Origin: Bacteriovorax sp. MedPE-SWde
GTDB taxonomy: Bacteria; Bdellovibrionota; Bacteriovoracia; Bacteriovoracales; Bacteriovoracaceae
Direction of reading: 5' to 3'
Length of the DNA stretch: 64,000 nt
Assembly: GCA_001874305.1 (NCBI GenBank)
Contig: MPCU01000014.1
Coordinates: 1 to 64,000, forward strand
The first letter of the stretch is position 1. Every line of letters starts with the position of its first letter. Of this stretch, positions 8,446 to 16,681 are shown piece after piece. The translations under genes were made by a program, and so were the position numbers. Below the pieces are notes generated by a model that was given only the letters and a program-made list of their open reading frames with translations, was not told the origin of the DNA and made no database searches.

Positions 8446-9804
8446 ATGCAAATTATCTTAGTAGAAGCAAATGAGATTATTCGAGATCTGATCTCATTAA
8501 ATATCAAAACTTACTTGGGTGTTGATGTCATTCTAAGAACTAATGCCCAAGAGGCAATAGAGCTTATGAATATACTTCCAGAAATTGACCTCGTCATTTC
8601 ATCAGTCAAAAATGGAGATGAAAACTCTTGTTCGGATATCGCCCAATTTATAATTGATGGTGATAATGATATTCCACTTATAGTTCTTGGAGAGATGCCT
8701 ACTACTCCTGCAGGAATTGAAGAAATTGCAACATCTTCTGCAGAATCAGATTGGGAAAATACGATAAAGATTGCAGCAAAGAGTCTTGGAATCAACGAAG
8801 ACGTTATTTCAAAGAGAAAAATCCCTGATTTTATCCCAATTACAATTAACTACTTCTTCAATCTCAGCACAAGTTGTTGTGATGTCTATATTCGAATTAA
8901 GAAAGGCCCGAGTGATTATCAATATGTAAAAAGAATTCATCAAGGAGATGTGTTCTCTCAAGATGTTATAAAGAAGTATCACTCTCAGGGTTTAAAAAAC
9001 CTCTATATTCCCAAAGAGCAACAAAGTAACTTCACAAACTTCGTATCAAATAACTTGGTAAAAATGCTTAATCAGCCAAGTATGTCGGCAGATGAAAAGC
9101 TATCTATTATGGGAAATAGCTATGACATCGCTACAAAAGAAATTTTAAAGATTGGATTTAACTCTGCGACAGTACAATTAACAGAAACAATTATAAATAA
9201 TATGATTGAGACTTTTAAAGATGAAGAGAAAGTTTCTCCCCTATTAAGAAAAATTATAAACTCCAAAACAAGCTACATCTACCAACATTCTCATATGACT
9301 GCAGTTGTATCTAGCGAGATACTTAAAAATCTCGGAGAAGATGATCCGGCATCACATGAGAAAATGTCCTACGCAGCATTTTTCAAAGATATATCTCTCG
9401 CCGACAGAGAAGAGCTTGCACAGATTAATAGTTTTGAGGAACTAGAAAATGCTACAATCTCTGAAGAAGATTGGGATATGGTATTTAATCATGCACTAGA
9501 AGGTGCAGTACTAATTAGACATTACCCAGAAGCACCCCTGGACATTGATAATATAATCAAACATCATCACGGTAGTCCAAATGGAAAAGGATTTTCAGTA
9601 ACGGGACAAGACAGTAAGTTTGATCTTCTCTCTCTTGTATTTATAATAGCGGTGGAGTTTGTTAATGAGCTCATGTCTTATAAAGTTAAGGGTGGAACCC
9701 CAAAACCAGTTATTGAGGAATTAAGAAAGAAATATACGAGTGAAGAAACAATTAGTATAATAGATGCTTTAGAAAAAACTCTAAAGAAAAGTGTAAAAGA
9801 ATAA
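8446..9804 (+). CDS. Degenerate receiver plus HD-GYP-like signalling protein
   Basis: The N-terminal 120 residues resemble a response-regulator receiver fold (MQIILVEANEIIRDLI), but the acidic pair and the usual phospho-Asp region are altered, so phosphorylation is doubtful. A middle segment (ITINYFFNL...VYIRIKKG...YVKRIHQGD) resembles the DUF3391-like part that precedes HD-GYP domains. The C-terminal part keeps QHSHMTAVVSSEI, HALEGAVLI and KHHHGSPNGKGF, which align with HD-GYP motifs. However, the expected HDIGK is FKDIS and GYP is GFS, so c-di-GMP phosphodiesterase activity may be lost. It overlaps the next gene as TAATG, implying coupled translation. Confidence 0.8.
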   Translation: MQIILVEANEIIRDLISLNIKTYLGVDVILRTNAQEAIELMNILPEIDLVISSVKNGDENSCSDIAQFIIDGDNDIPLIVLGEMPTTPAGIEEIATSSAESDWENTIKIAAKSLGINEDVISKRKIPDFIPITINYFFNLSTSCCDVYIRIKKGPSDYQYVKRIHQGDVFSQDVIKKYHSQGLKNLYIPKEQQSNFTNFVSNNLVKMLNQPSMSADEKLSIMGNSYDIATKEILKIGFNSATVQLTETIINNMIETFKDEEKVSPLLRKIINSKTSYIYQHSHMTAVVSSEILKNLGEDDPASHEKMSYAAFFKDISLADREELAQINSFEELENATISEEDWDMVFNHALEGAVLIRHYPEAPLDIDNIIKHHHGSPNGKGFSVTGQDSKFDLLSLVFIIAVEFVNELMSYKVKGGTPKPVIEELRKKYTSEETISIIDALEKTLKKSVKE

Positions 9805-10754
9805 TGACAAAATTTCCAAGTAAGAAAATCACTGAGCTGTTTAATATTAAATACCCAATCATTCAAGCAGGAATGGTCTGGGTATCTGGTGCCAAACTAG
9901 CAGCTGCTTCAACAAATGCAGGCTGTCTTGGTATCATTGGTGCTGGATCAATGAAGCCAGATCTTCTTGAGCAGCATTTAAAGAAGGCCATCTCATTATC
10001 AAATAACCCTCATGCACTAGCGGTTAATATTCCACTACTTTATAAATATGCTCAAGAGCAAATTGATATATCTTTAAAGCATGGAATAAAAATATTCTTT
10101 ACCTCAGCTGGATCACCCAAAAAGTATACAAAGTACTTAAAAGATAACGGGGCAACAGTGGTTCACGTTACATCAAGCCCACAGCTAGCATTGAAATGCC
10201 AAGACGCAGGAGTCGATGCTGTAGTAGCAGAAGGATTTGAAGCAGGTGGACATAATGGCCGTGATGAAATTACCACTCTGTGCCTAATCCCTCAGGTAAC
10301 AAATGTATTAAATATTCCTGTAATAGCCGCTGGTGGAATAAAAGACGGAAAAAGTATTGCTGCGGCCTTTTGTCTCGGAGCTGATGCAGTACAAATTGGG
10401 ACTCGCTTTCTAATGACACAGGAAAGCAGCGCACATCAAAACTTTAAAGATGCCATTATAAAAGCATCCCCTAGTGATACAAAATTAATGATGAAAAAGT
10501 ATGTACCAGTAAGACTTCTTAAAAATAACTTCTATGATCAGGTACAAGAGCTTGAAGATAAGGGTGCTCCAAAAGAAGATCTAATTGAGCTTCTTGGCAA
10601 AGGACGAGCAAAGAAAGGCATGCTTGAAGGAGATATAAAGGATGGAGAACTTGAGGTTGGTCAAGTAAGCGCCTGTATTAACGATGTACCGACTGTGGCG
10701 GAGCTTGTTGAGTCTTTAGTCTTAGATTATAAGAAAACTATTAACCTATTTTAA
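9804..10754 (+). CDS. Nitronate monooxygenase / FabK-like FMN enzyme
   Basis: A TIM-barrel flavoprotein of the NMO/FabK (2-nitropropane dioxygenase) family. Seen: YPIIQAGMVWVSG at the N-terminus, EGFEAGGHNGRDEI (the EA/SGGH.G signature carrying the catalytic His and flavin contacts), PVIAAGGIKDG and GADAVQIGTRFLMT for FMN phosphate binding. Members either oxidise nitronates or act as enoyl-ACP reductase II; GHNGRDE fits the broad NMO/FabK group and does not decide between them. Cytoplasmic, 316 aa, usual length. The start codon overlaps the stop of the degenerate HD-GYP gene, so the two are translationally coupled. No other fatty-acid synthesis gene is adjacent. Confidence 0.85.
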   Translation: MTKFPSKKITELFNIKYPIIQAGMVWVSGAKLAAASTNAGCLGIIGAGSMKPDLLEQHLKKAISLSNNPHALAVNIPLLYKYAQEQIDISLKHGIKIFFTSAGSPKKYTKYLKDNGATVVHVTSSPQLALKCQDAGVDAVVAEGFEAGGHNGRDEITTLCLIPQVTNVLNIPVIAAGGIKDGKSIAAAFCLGADAVQIGTRFLMTQESSAHQNFKDAIIKASPSDTKLMMKKYVPVRLLKNNFYDQVQELEDKGAPKEDLIELLGKGRAKKGMLEGDIKDGELEVGQVSACINDVPTVAELVESLVLDYKKTINLF

Positions 10755-10828
10755 GTTAATTTTTCTACATTCTACTTTAAAATAATGAAGATCGGCCCGA
10801 TAATAGATAATATACCAAAGGGAAATTG

Positions 10829-11326
10829 ATGAAACATAGAATACTTGTTGTAGATGATACAGAAGAAATTCATGAGCTATTTGACTTCATTCTCGAAGAT
10901 ATGAATAAGTGTGTAAACCCAAAGAAAGTCGAGAATCAACTTGATGATATTCTAGCAGGAAATGCAGACTGTAAAACAGAGTCTAAAGTTATAGAGAAAG
11001 AACTCATTATTGAGCACGCCTTTCAAGGTGAAGAAGCACTAGAGAAAATTGAAAAAGCTTATAATGATGACTCTCCATACTCATTAGTCTTTATGGATGT
11101 TAGAATGCCTCCGGGAATCGATGGTATTGAAACGATTCAAAGGGCAAGAGAGAAGTACAAAGATCAAGAATTCATTATCTGTACGGCCTTTAACAACTAT
11201 GATTGGAATGAGTTATTTAAGACGTTTGGAAGAAATGATAAAGTACTCTACATTACAAAGCCATTTTGTGACACTTCCCTGAAACAAATGACTAATTATA
11301 TTTTAGCAAAGGTAGAAAGAGCTTAA
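10829..11326 (+). CDS. Single-domain response regulator with an insert
   Basis: A CheY-like receiver without an output domain. It has the acidic pair VVDDTEE, phospho-acceptor Asp in VFMDVRMP near residue 90, the conserved Thr region CTAFNN and Lys in ITKPF. An additional stretch of about 35 residues (NKCVNPKKVENQLDDI...ESKVIEKE) lies between helix 1 and strand 2, so the protein is 165 aa rather than about 120. The track starts at a TTG; ATG 10829 is chosen because AAAGGGA lies 6 nt upstream. It converges on and overlaps by 4 nt the histidine kinase gene, its probable partner. Confidence 0.85.
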   Translation: MKHRILVVDDTEEIHELFDFILEDMNKCVNPKKVENQLDDILAGNADCKTESKVIEKELIIEHAFQGEEALEKIEKAYNDDSPYSLVFMDVRMPPGIDGIETIQRAREKYKDQEFIICTAFNNYDWNELFKTFGRNDKVLYITKPFCDTSLKQMTNYILAKVERA

Positions 11327-12921
11327 GGAATACGTATTTCAAAACTCGCGCCCTTATCCTTTCCTTCACTAAAAGCAAAGATCTCTCCACCTAACTCTCT
11401 AATTGTATTAGCTGCATCATGAAGGCCAAAACCACTTCCTGTATCTTTAGTCGTATATCCAAACTTAAATAGGTTTTCCATACTTTCATACTCGATACCA
11501 ACTCCAGAGTCAGTGTAGATGATTATAATTTCACCCGTATCATTCTCATTTAAAGTAATGTTTATTTTCATATCATTTGATAGATCGCCGCTTTGTAGAA
11601 TTGATTCTTTTGCATTTAAAAGAAGGTTTACAAAGACATTTAATAAGTTTGCCTTATTGGCCTGTATTAAATGAACGGCACTACTTTCAAAGTTAATATT
11701 TATTCTATGCCTTCCCAAAGACTCACTCATTAATTGAATACTATCGTTAATAACTTCTTCTAGGTTAACCTCGAGTTTGAAGTCACCAACCTGTGCATAC
11801 TTTTGTTGCGACTGAACCGTTTTCAACATTGTTCTATTGGCACCAACAAGCGTATCAAGCTGAGACTGTATCTTCTCCTGTTCAGCACTTAATTCACCTG
11901 CAAGGTGGCAATAAGCATTGAGGATCTTTTGGACTTCATCGCTCTTCTTTTCAGGAGCTAAACTATCTACATGTTCTTTTATTTTTGGAAAGTACTGTAT
12001 AGAAGAATCTTTAACAAGCTTCTTTAGACTTTCAGCACTATTACTTGCAAGGGTTAGGATATTACCGATATTATGTAAAACACCTGCAGCCATCGTTGCC
12101 ATACCGGCCATATGAGCAGTATCGAGAAGCTTATTTTGGGCCTGCTTAAGCTCTTGCGTTCTTTCTTCGACCTTAAGCTCTAGATTTGTATTTAAATCCT
12201 TTAGCTGATTATTCTTATCCTTAATGCTATCGATTAATGTCTTAAAGTAATTTCGAATATAATCGACTTCATCTGTGGATTCAATCTCAGATTGGTGACT
12301 ACCAGTCATTGATCTTCTAACGCTTACCATTTCATTTAATAATGACTCTAAAGGTACCAGTAGAATTTTTCTAAAAAAGAAGAATCCAATAATTAATACT
12401 AAGATAACAACAGCATAAGAGATTTTAAGGTAGTCATAAACAATATCATCTACCACTGTCTGATACTTTATATTATCAAACCCTATTCTAATATGGAAAA
12501 AATCGCGTGTATTAATTTCTACTTTATAAAAATATTCTGTTAGAAATTCATTATTCTTATCGGGAACAAATAATCTCACTTTTTTAGAATTTATGTACTT
12601 TGCGAAATCAATTTTTGGAGCATGTCCAAATCGATGAATAATCCCATGATCTCTATTATATATTCTGATATATTTTATCTCTGGGTTTTCGCTCTTTGCT
12701 CTCACAAGAAGTCTCTCGACTTCATCAGAAAGTCCGTAGTCTAGTGGTTCAGCTAAAGAGAAACCTATTTGTTCTGTAAACTTTGTTTGAATTTCTTGAG
12801 CAGAAATTAGAACAAGTGCTTTCATGCGATTCGAATGATAGCTTGTCGACAACATAGTCAGTCCAAGAATAAGGACCACAAAGAAGCCTAGTATCTTATA
12901 GCGTATTCCAATATTTTTCAT
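11323..12921 (-). CDS. Membrane sensor histidine kinase
   Basis: Membrane-bound sensor kinase. A transmembrane helix at residues 9-27, a periplasmic sensing region of about 140 residues, and a second helix near 168-187 are visible. A HAMP-like linker and coiled coil (NTNLELKVEERTQEL) follow, then a dimerisation/phospho-acceptor helix GMATMAAGVLHNIGNIL with the His in LHN. The ATP-binding domain has N-box NLLLNAKESI, G1 DSGVGI, F-box LFKFGYTTK and G2 GSGFGLH. The HNIGNIL type of phospho-acceptor helix is a known kinase subgroup. It lies 7 nt downstream of a periplasmic binding-protein gene, so ligand-loaded binding protein may be what it senses; this is inference. Confidence 0.92.
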   Translation of the reverse strand: MKNIGIRYKILGFFVVLILGLTMLSTSYHSNRMKALVLISAQEIQTKFTEQIGFSLAEPLDYGLSDEVERLLVRAKSENPEIKYIRIYNRDHGIIHRFGHAPKIDFAKYINSKKVRLFVPDKNNEFLTEYFYKVEINTRDFFHIRIGFDNIKYQTVVDDIVYDYLKISYAVVILVLIIGFFFFRKILLVPLESLLNEMVSVRRSMTGSHQSEIESTDEVDYIRNYFKTLIDSIKDKNNQLKDLNTNLELKVEERTQELKQAQNKLLDTAHMAGMATMAAGVLHNIGNILTLASNSAESLKKLVKDSSIQYFPKIKEHVDSLAPEKKSDEVQKILNAYCHLAGELSAEQEKIQSQLDTLVGANRTMLKTVQSQQKYAQVGDFKLEVNLEEVINDSIQLMSESLGRHRININFESSAVHLIQANKANLLNVFVNLLLNAKESILQSGDLSNDMKINITLNENDTGEIIIIYTDSGVGIEYESMENLFKFGYTTKDTGSGFGLHDAANTIRELGGEIFAFSEGKDKGASFEIRIP

Positions 12922-12928
12922 ATATCTC

Positions 12929-14101
12929 TCAATCTACCTTATATATTTCATTATTCACTGTTTTAATCTTCATATCCTTCATAACGTAGATTTTAATAGA
13001 TTTTAGTCCACTATGATCTTTAGGAGAAAAGCTTACCGGAGTAGAAATTCCATCAGTAGAAAAATTATTAATTGACTCAAAGCCATTAAGAAGTGAAGTA
13101 TTCTTTTCTATTGAGAGGCTTACACCTTTAACTATAACCATTGCAGTGGCCCAACCGGCAACAAACTTAGAAGGTATGACAGAGGCCCTCTTATTTAAAA
13201 TTATATGTTCTCTAATTTCTCTTATTCCCTTACTCTGTACTTCATTTCCATGAGCAAATAGAGGTATTCCCATATAGCCATCACTTGCATCTTGAACAAG
13301 TCTCATTATATTTTCATTAAATGCCCAATTTAGTCCAATGAGCTTAGTCTTAAGGCCAATCTTCTTTGCCGCACTTAATATGGATACCGTTGCCTTGGTT
13401 GTCTCCTGAATAATTGCATAGTCTGCTTTGGCCGCCTCAATCTTCTTCATCTCTTTTATACTATCAAATGAGTTTAGCGCAATGACTTGCTTAATCACTA
13501 CATTTAACTTTAACTTTTTTATCGCAGTATTAAACCTCTTATTAAAGAACGGGGATTTTCCAAAACTTGTTGAGTTATATATTAGAGCAACTTTCGCATT
13601 TGGATTTTCTTTCTTTATATACTTGAGCGCCATTATTGCTTGATCAGTATAACTCGCTCCCATAAAGAATGTGTAAGGGGATTTTTTTGGCGAAGATAGA
13701 ATTTCATCATAAGAAGCTGTGAACACTATGATTTTATCTTTTTTCGCAAGATTCATAATCTTCAAACAAGATGCTGTTCCCCATGCATGAATTACTTTTA
13801 CTTTCTTGTCCCTTAATTCTTTGTAGTATTTTACAGCTAATAGTGGATTGTATTTGGTGTCTTTAATTACAAGCTCTACTAAAAACGGATGTGAATGCTC
13901 ATTGTTGAACTTTGTAAAATAGTCTTTAAGTCCCCTCAAGTATGGCCTTGCCACGTCACGGGTTTTACCAGAGTAGTCTATTAGCACTCCGATTTTAAAG
14001 CTCTTCTTCTGAGCAAAACCATTAAAGGAAATTAAACAGCATATTAGAATGACAATGGCTTTAATATAACTCAAAGAACGCTCCAAATAAGTTAAGGCCA
14101 T
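12929..14101 (-). CDS. Type I periplasmic binding protein (LivJ-like), kinase-linked
   Basis: A periplasmic solute-binding protein of the ABC-type branched-chain amino acid/amide class (PBP type I). The signal peptide ends near FNGFAQ, followed by KKSFKIGVLIDYSGKTRDVA typical of strand 1 and the first ligand loop. Two Rossmann-like lobes follow (VKVIHAWGTASC, IVFTASYDE, AKVALIYNSTSFG, ADYAIIQET, KLIGLNWAFNENIM). No ABC permease or ATPase is nearby; the next gene, 7 nt away, is a membrane histidine kinase, so a sensory rather than transport role is likely. Translation may really begin at TTG 14074, which has GGAG 6 nt upstream, giving 381 aa with a better signal peptide. Confidence 0.85.
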   Translation of the reverse strand: MALTYLERSLSYIKAIVILICCLISFNGFAQKKSFKIGVLIDYSGKTRDVARPYLRGLKDYFTKFNNEHSHPFLVELVIKDTKYNPLLAVKYYKELRDKKVKVIHAWGTASCLKIMNLAKKDKIIVFTASYDEILSSPKKSPYTFFMGASYTDQAIMALKYIKKENPNAKVALIYNSTSFGKSPFFNKRFNTAIKKLKLNVVIKQVIALNSFDSIKEMKKIEAAKADYAIIQETTKATVSILSAAKKIGLKTKLIGLNWAFNENIMRLVQDASDGYMGIPLFAHGNEVQSKGIREIREHIILNKRASVIPSKFVAGWATAMVIVKGVSLSIEKNTSLLNGFESINNFSTDGISTPVSFSPKDHSGLKSIKIYVMKDMKIKTVNNEIYKVD

Positions 14102-14207
14102 ATAATTATACGATCACTTTCATATTTAGTTTCTCAAGTGGGTTTAAGCTTAGCTGGTAAATGTTAATTTTTTTAAAGAATAATGTAGTATTAAAGAAGT
14201 TAGAAAG

Positions 14208-14250
14208 AATCCTATGGGCAAACTAAAGATAGTCGCCTGACCATAGGATT
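14208..14250 (-). terminator. Extended hairpin downstream of htpX
   Basis: AATCCTATGG and CCATAGGATT form a perfect 10-bp stem 19 nt beyond the htpX stop. On the minus strand the 23-nt interior can itself pair (GGCGACT with AGTTTGCC, one bulge and one G-U). No T-run follows, so it may be an RNA end stabiliser or structured element rather than a classical intrinsic terminator. Confidence 0.5.
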
Positions 14251-14268
14251 ATATAAATCGCCAATTTA

Positions 14269-15168
14269 TTAAGTATTTGATCTTAAAGCACTTATCCTCT
14301 TATCTAGCGGTGGATGTGAAGAGAAAAGAGCAAGAAAACTACTCTTATCAGAGATCTTAAATGCCTGTAAATGAGGCTCTTTATTATCAACTTGCTCAAC
14401 ACTTCCTTTAAGCTTTTCAAGAGCTGCAATCATCTTCTCACGTCCAGCAAGCTTTGCGCCACCGTCGTCAGCTCTGAATTCTCTAAATCTTGAAAACCAC
14501 ATAAGAATCGGCATACATAGAAATCCAAAGAACATATCAAGAGCATAAACAAGCATCATATGAGCAAAGAAACCTAGCCCTTGTCCTCCCTCACCTTCTT
14601 CATCATCACCTCTTAAGGCCTGATCAATTAGCATTGCTCCTACACGAGATAGAAACATCACAAAGGCATTTAAAACACCCTGAGCTAATGCCATCGTTAC
14701 CATATCTCCATTTGCGATATGAGCAACCTCATGGGCCAAAACACCTTCTACTTCGTCTCTAGACATATTACGAGCCAGACCAGCAGATACCGCCACGAGA
14801 GAGTTATTCTTTGAAGGTCCAGTAGCAAATGCATTGATCTCAGGACTATCATAAATATAGACCTCAGGCATTTTCTCAATGCCGGCCATTTTAGCAAACT
14901 GATGAACAGAAGTTGCAATATAGCCAATCTCAGCATCATGAGGAGCAATCTCTTGCATCCTATAGGCCCTCTTGGCCATCCATTTAGAAATGGACAGTGA
15001 TATAAATGATCCACCCATACCAAACATCAAACAGAAAATTAACAGTGACTGATAATTGATACCATTTGCGCTTAAATAAGGTGATACGCCAAGTAAGTTC
15101 ATCACAAGGCCAATTGTTGAAACAACTAAAATATTAACGACTAAAAATAGTCCCATTCTTCTAAACAT
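14269..15168 (-). CDS. htpX: HtpX membrane zinc metalloprotease
   Basis: M48B peptidase of the cytoplasmic membrane that degrades misfolded membrane proteins under envelope stress. Two N-terminal transmembrane helices (about residues 5-24 and 37-57), YIATSVHQFAKMAG and MPEVYIYDSPEINAFATGPS are characteristic. The zinc site is HEVAHIANGD with a downstream Glu in the RFREFRADDGGAKLAG segment. Two more hydrophobic stretches flank residues 160-220. At 299 aa it is normal length. AAGGAG precedes the ATG, and a TTGACT hexamer about 60 nt upstream could be part of its promoter. It is monocistronic. Confidence 0.96.
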   Translation of the reverse strand: MFRRMGLFLVVNILVVSTIGLVMNLLGVSPYLSANGINYQSLLIFCLMFGMGGSFISLSISKWMAKRAYRMQEIAPHDAEIGYIATSVHQFAKMAGIEKMPEVYIYDSPEINAFATGPSKNNSLVAVSAGLARNMSRDEVEGVLAHEVAHIANGDMVTMALAQGVLNAFVMFLSRVGAMLIDQALRGDDEEGEGGQGLGFFAHMMLVYALDMFFGFLCMPILMWFSRFREFRADDGGAKLAGREKMIAALEKLKGSVEQVDNKEPHLQAFKISDKSSFLALFSSHPPLDKRISALRSNT

Positions 15169-15322
15169 TGAGAAATCTCCTTAAAATTAACTCATATTTA
15201 TATAATGATACCTATTGGAATATAGTCAAGGTACTTAACAAAAAACTGACATTTAATTCTAAAGACTTGGAGCTATTTTACCGATGTAAGTACTGAATAT
15301 TCACTTTTAATAAATCGAAACT

Positions 15323-16627
15323 ATGCTAAAGAAATCTCTTACAACTGGTGAAATTGCTTGGAACAGTATAATCTTTGTTGCTGTCATATTAACAGCATTA
15401 GAGGCACCATATAGCTTTACTTTTGGAACACGTATTCAAAAGTGGCAATTGGTCTCAGACTTCATAATCTCATTAATCTTTATTATTGATATTTGCTACC
15501 AGGTAAGACAGAGAGTAAAGGGCAGGGCCCAATTAAATACAACAACAGAGAAATTTAACTGGTGGTCACTTCTCATTGTAGATGTAATGGCCGCAATCCC
15601 ATTTGATATTATAAGTTATAGTCTAGGCGGAGCATCAGGTATTCGATTCTTTAATCTCCTTAGACTATTTAGGCTAGTTAGAGTTATTCGTATCATTCAG
15701 CTATTTGGAAAACTCCCAATAGTATCAAAAGCTGTAAGAGTTAATATCTACATTATCTTCTTCGTAATTATCGTTCAATGGGTAAGCTGTGGATGGATTT
15801 TAATCAATCCACAAACAATTGATGATCAAACAACACACTTTATAAAGGCCGTTTACTGGACTGTTACAACTCTTACAACAATTGGTTATGGTGATATCAC
15901 CCCTACTACAAATATCGGTCGACTCTATACAATGGTCATCATGATTTTAGGAGTTGGTATCTACGGTATTGTTATTGGTAATGTGACAAGAATGATGGCG
16001 GCCGGTGATCGTCACAAAGAAATGGCCCGTGAAAGAATGACAGATCTTGGGACATTTATGAAGTACTATAATATTCCAGAGAGACTTCAAAATAATGTTA
16101 GTAGTTACTACCAGCATTTAATCACAAAGAGACTCACAGATAACGATAACAAAATTATCAATGAGCTCCCTCAAGCACTTCAACAAGAACTACAGATCTA
16201 TATGAATATTAAATTAATTCGTAATATTCCTATTTTTAAAGACTGCTCACAGCAGTGCTTAAAAGATGTCGCCGGTGCCCTCCAACAAAAATATTATGGT
16301 CCGGGACAAACGATCATCAATATTGGAGAAGTTGGACAGGAAATGTTCATTATTGGCCATGGAATCGTAGAAGTTATCCTTAAAGATGGTAATACCGTTG
16401 CCACACTGCACGAAAACCAATTCTTTGGAGAAGGCGCTCTTGTTCGCGAAACCAAAAGAAATGCCAATGTTAGAGCACAGAGTTATTGTGACCTCTACAG
16501 GCTTGAGAAAGTCCAGTTTGAAGAGATTATTGCAAGGCATCCTGATTTACTTGATAGTATTGAAAGAGTTGCAAACAAACGTTCTTCAGATAGACGTGCG
16601 CCACGAACTCCATCTTCTAAATCTTAA
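15323..16627 (+). CDS. Voltage-gated-type K+ channel with cyclic-nucleotide-binding domain
   Basis: A six-helix potassium channel of the CNG/HCN-like architecture. S1-S3 lie within residues 10-105; S4 is Arg-rich (NLLRLFRLVRVIRIIQLFG); S5 follows. The pore loop TLTTIGYGDITPTT carries the K+ selectivity filter TIGYGD; S6 is VIMILGVGIYGIVIGN. A C-linker leads to a cyclic-nucleotide-binding domain (about residues 300-410) with GEVGQEMFIIGHGIVEV and phosphate-binding cassette FGEGALVRETKRNANVRA. The GYGD filter argues for K+ rather than nonselective conduction. Ligand (cAMP or cGMP) is not decidable. No Shine-Dalgarno is evident before the ATG. Inner membrane, monocistronic. Confidence 0.93.
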   Translation: MLKKSLTTGEIAWNSIIFVAVILTALEAPYSFTFGTRIQKWQLVSDFIISLIFIIDICYQVRQRVKGRAQLNTTTEKFNWWSLLIVDVMAAIPFDIISYSLGGASGIRFFNLLRLFRLVRVIRIIQLFGKLPIVSKAVRVNIYIIFFVIIVQWVSCGWILINPQTIDDQTTHFIKAVYWTVTTLTTIGYGDITPTTNIGRLYTMVIMILGVGIYGIVIGNVTRMMAAGDRHKEMARERMTDLGTFMKYYNIPERLQNNVSSYYQHLITKRLTDNDNKIINELPQALQQELQIYMNIKLIRNIPIFKDCSQQCLKDVAGALQQKYYGPGQTIINIGEVGQEMFIIGHGIVEVILKDGNTVATLHENQFFGEGALVRETKRNANVRAQSYCDLYRLEKVQFEEIIARHPDLLDSIERVANKRSSDRRAPRTPSSKS

Positions 16628-16681
16628 CTAGCTAAGAGAGTCCATTTTTGCTAGCATTAGCCTTCATATATGGAGGTTAGA

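Noticed and set aside
15201-15229. TTGACT-N17 promoter upstream of htpX on the minus strand
   Set aside because: The -35 is good but no -10 at 16-19 nt matches more than 4 of 6 consensus bases, so it was not annotated as a feature.
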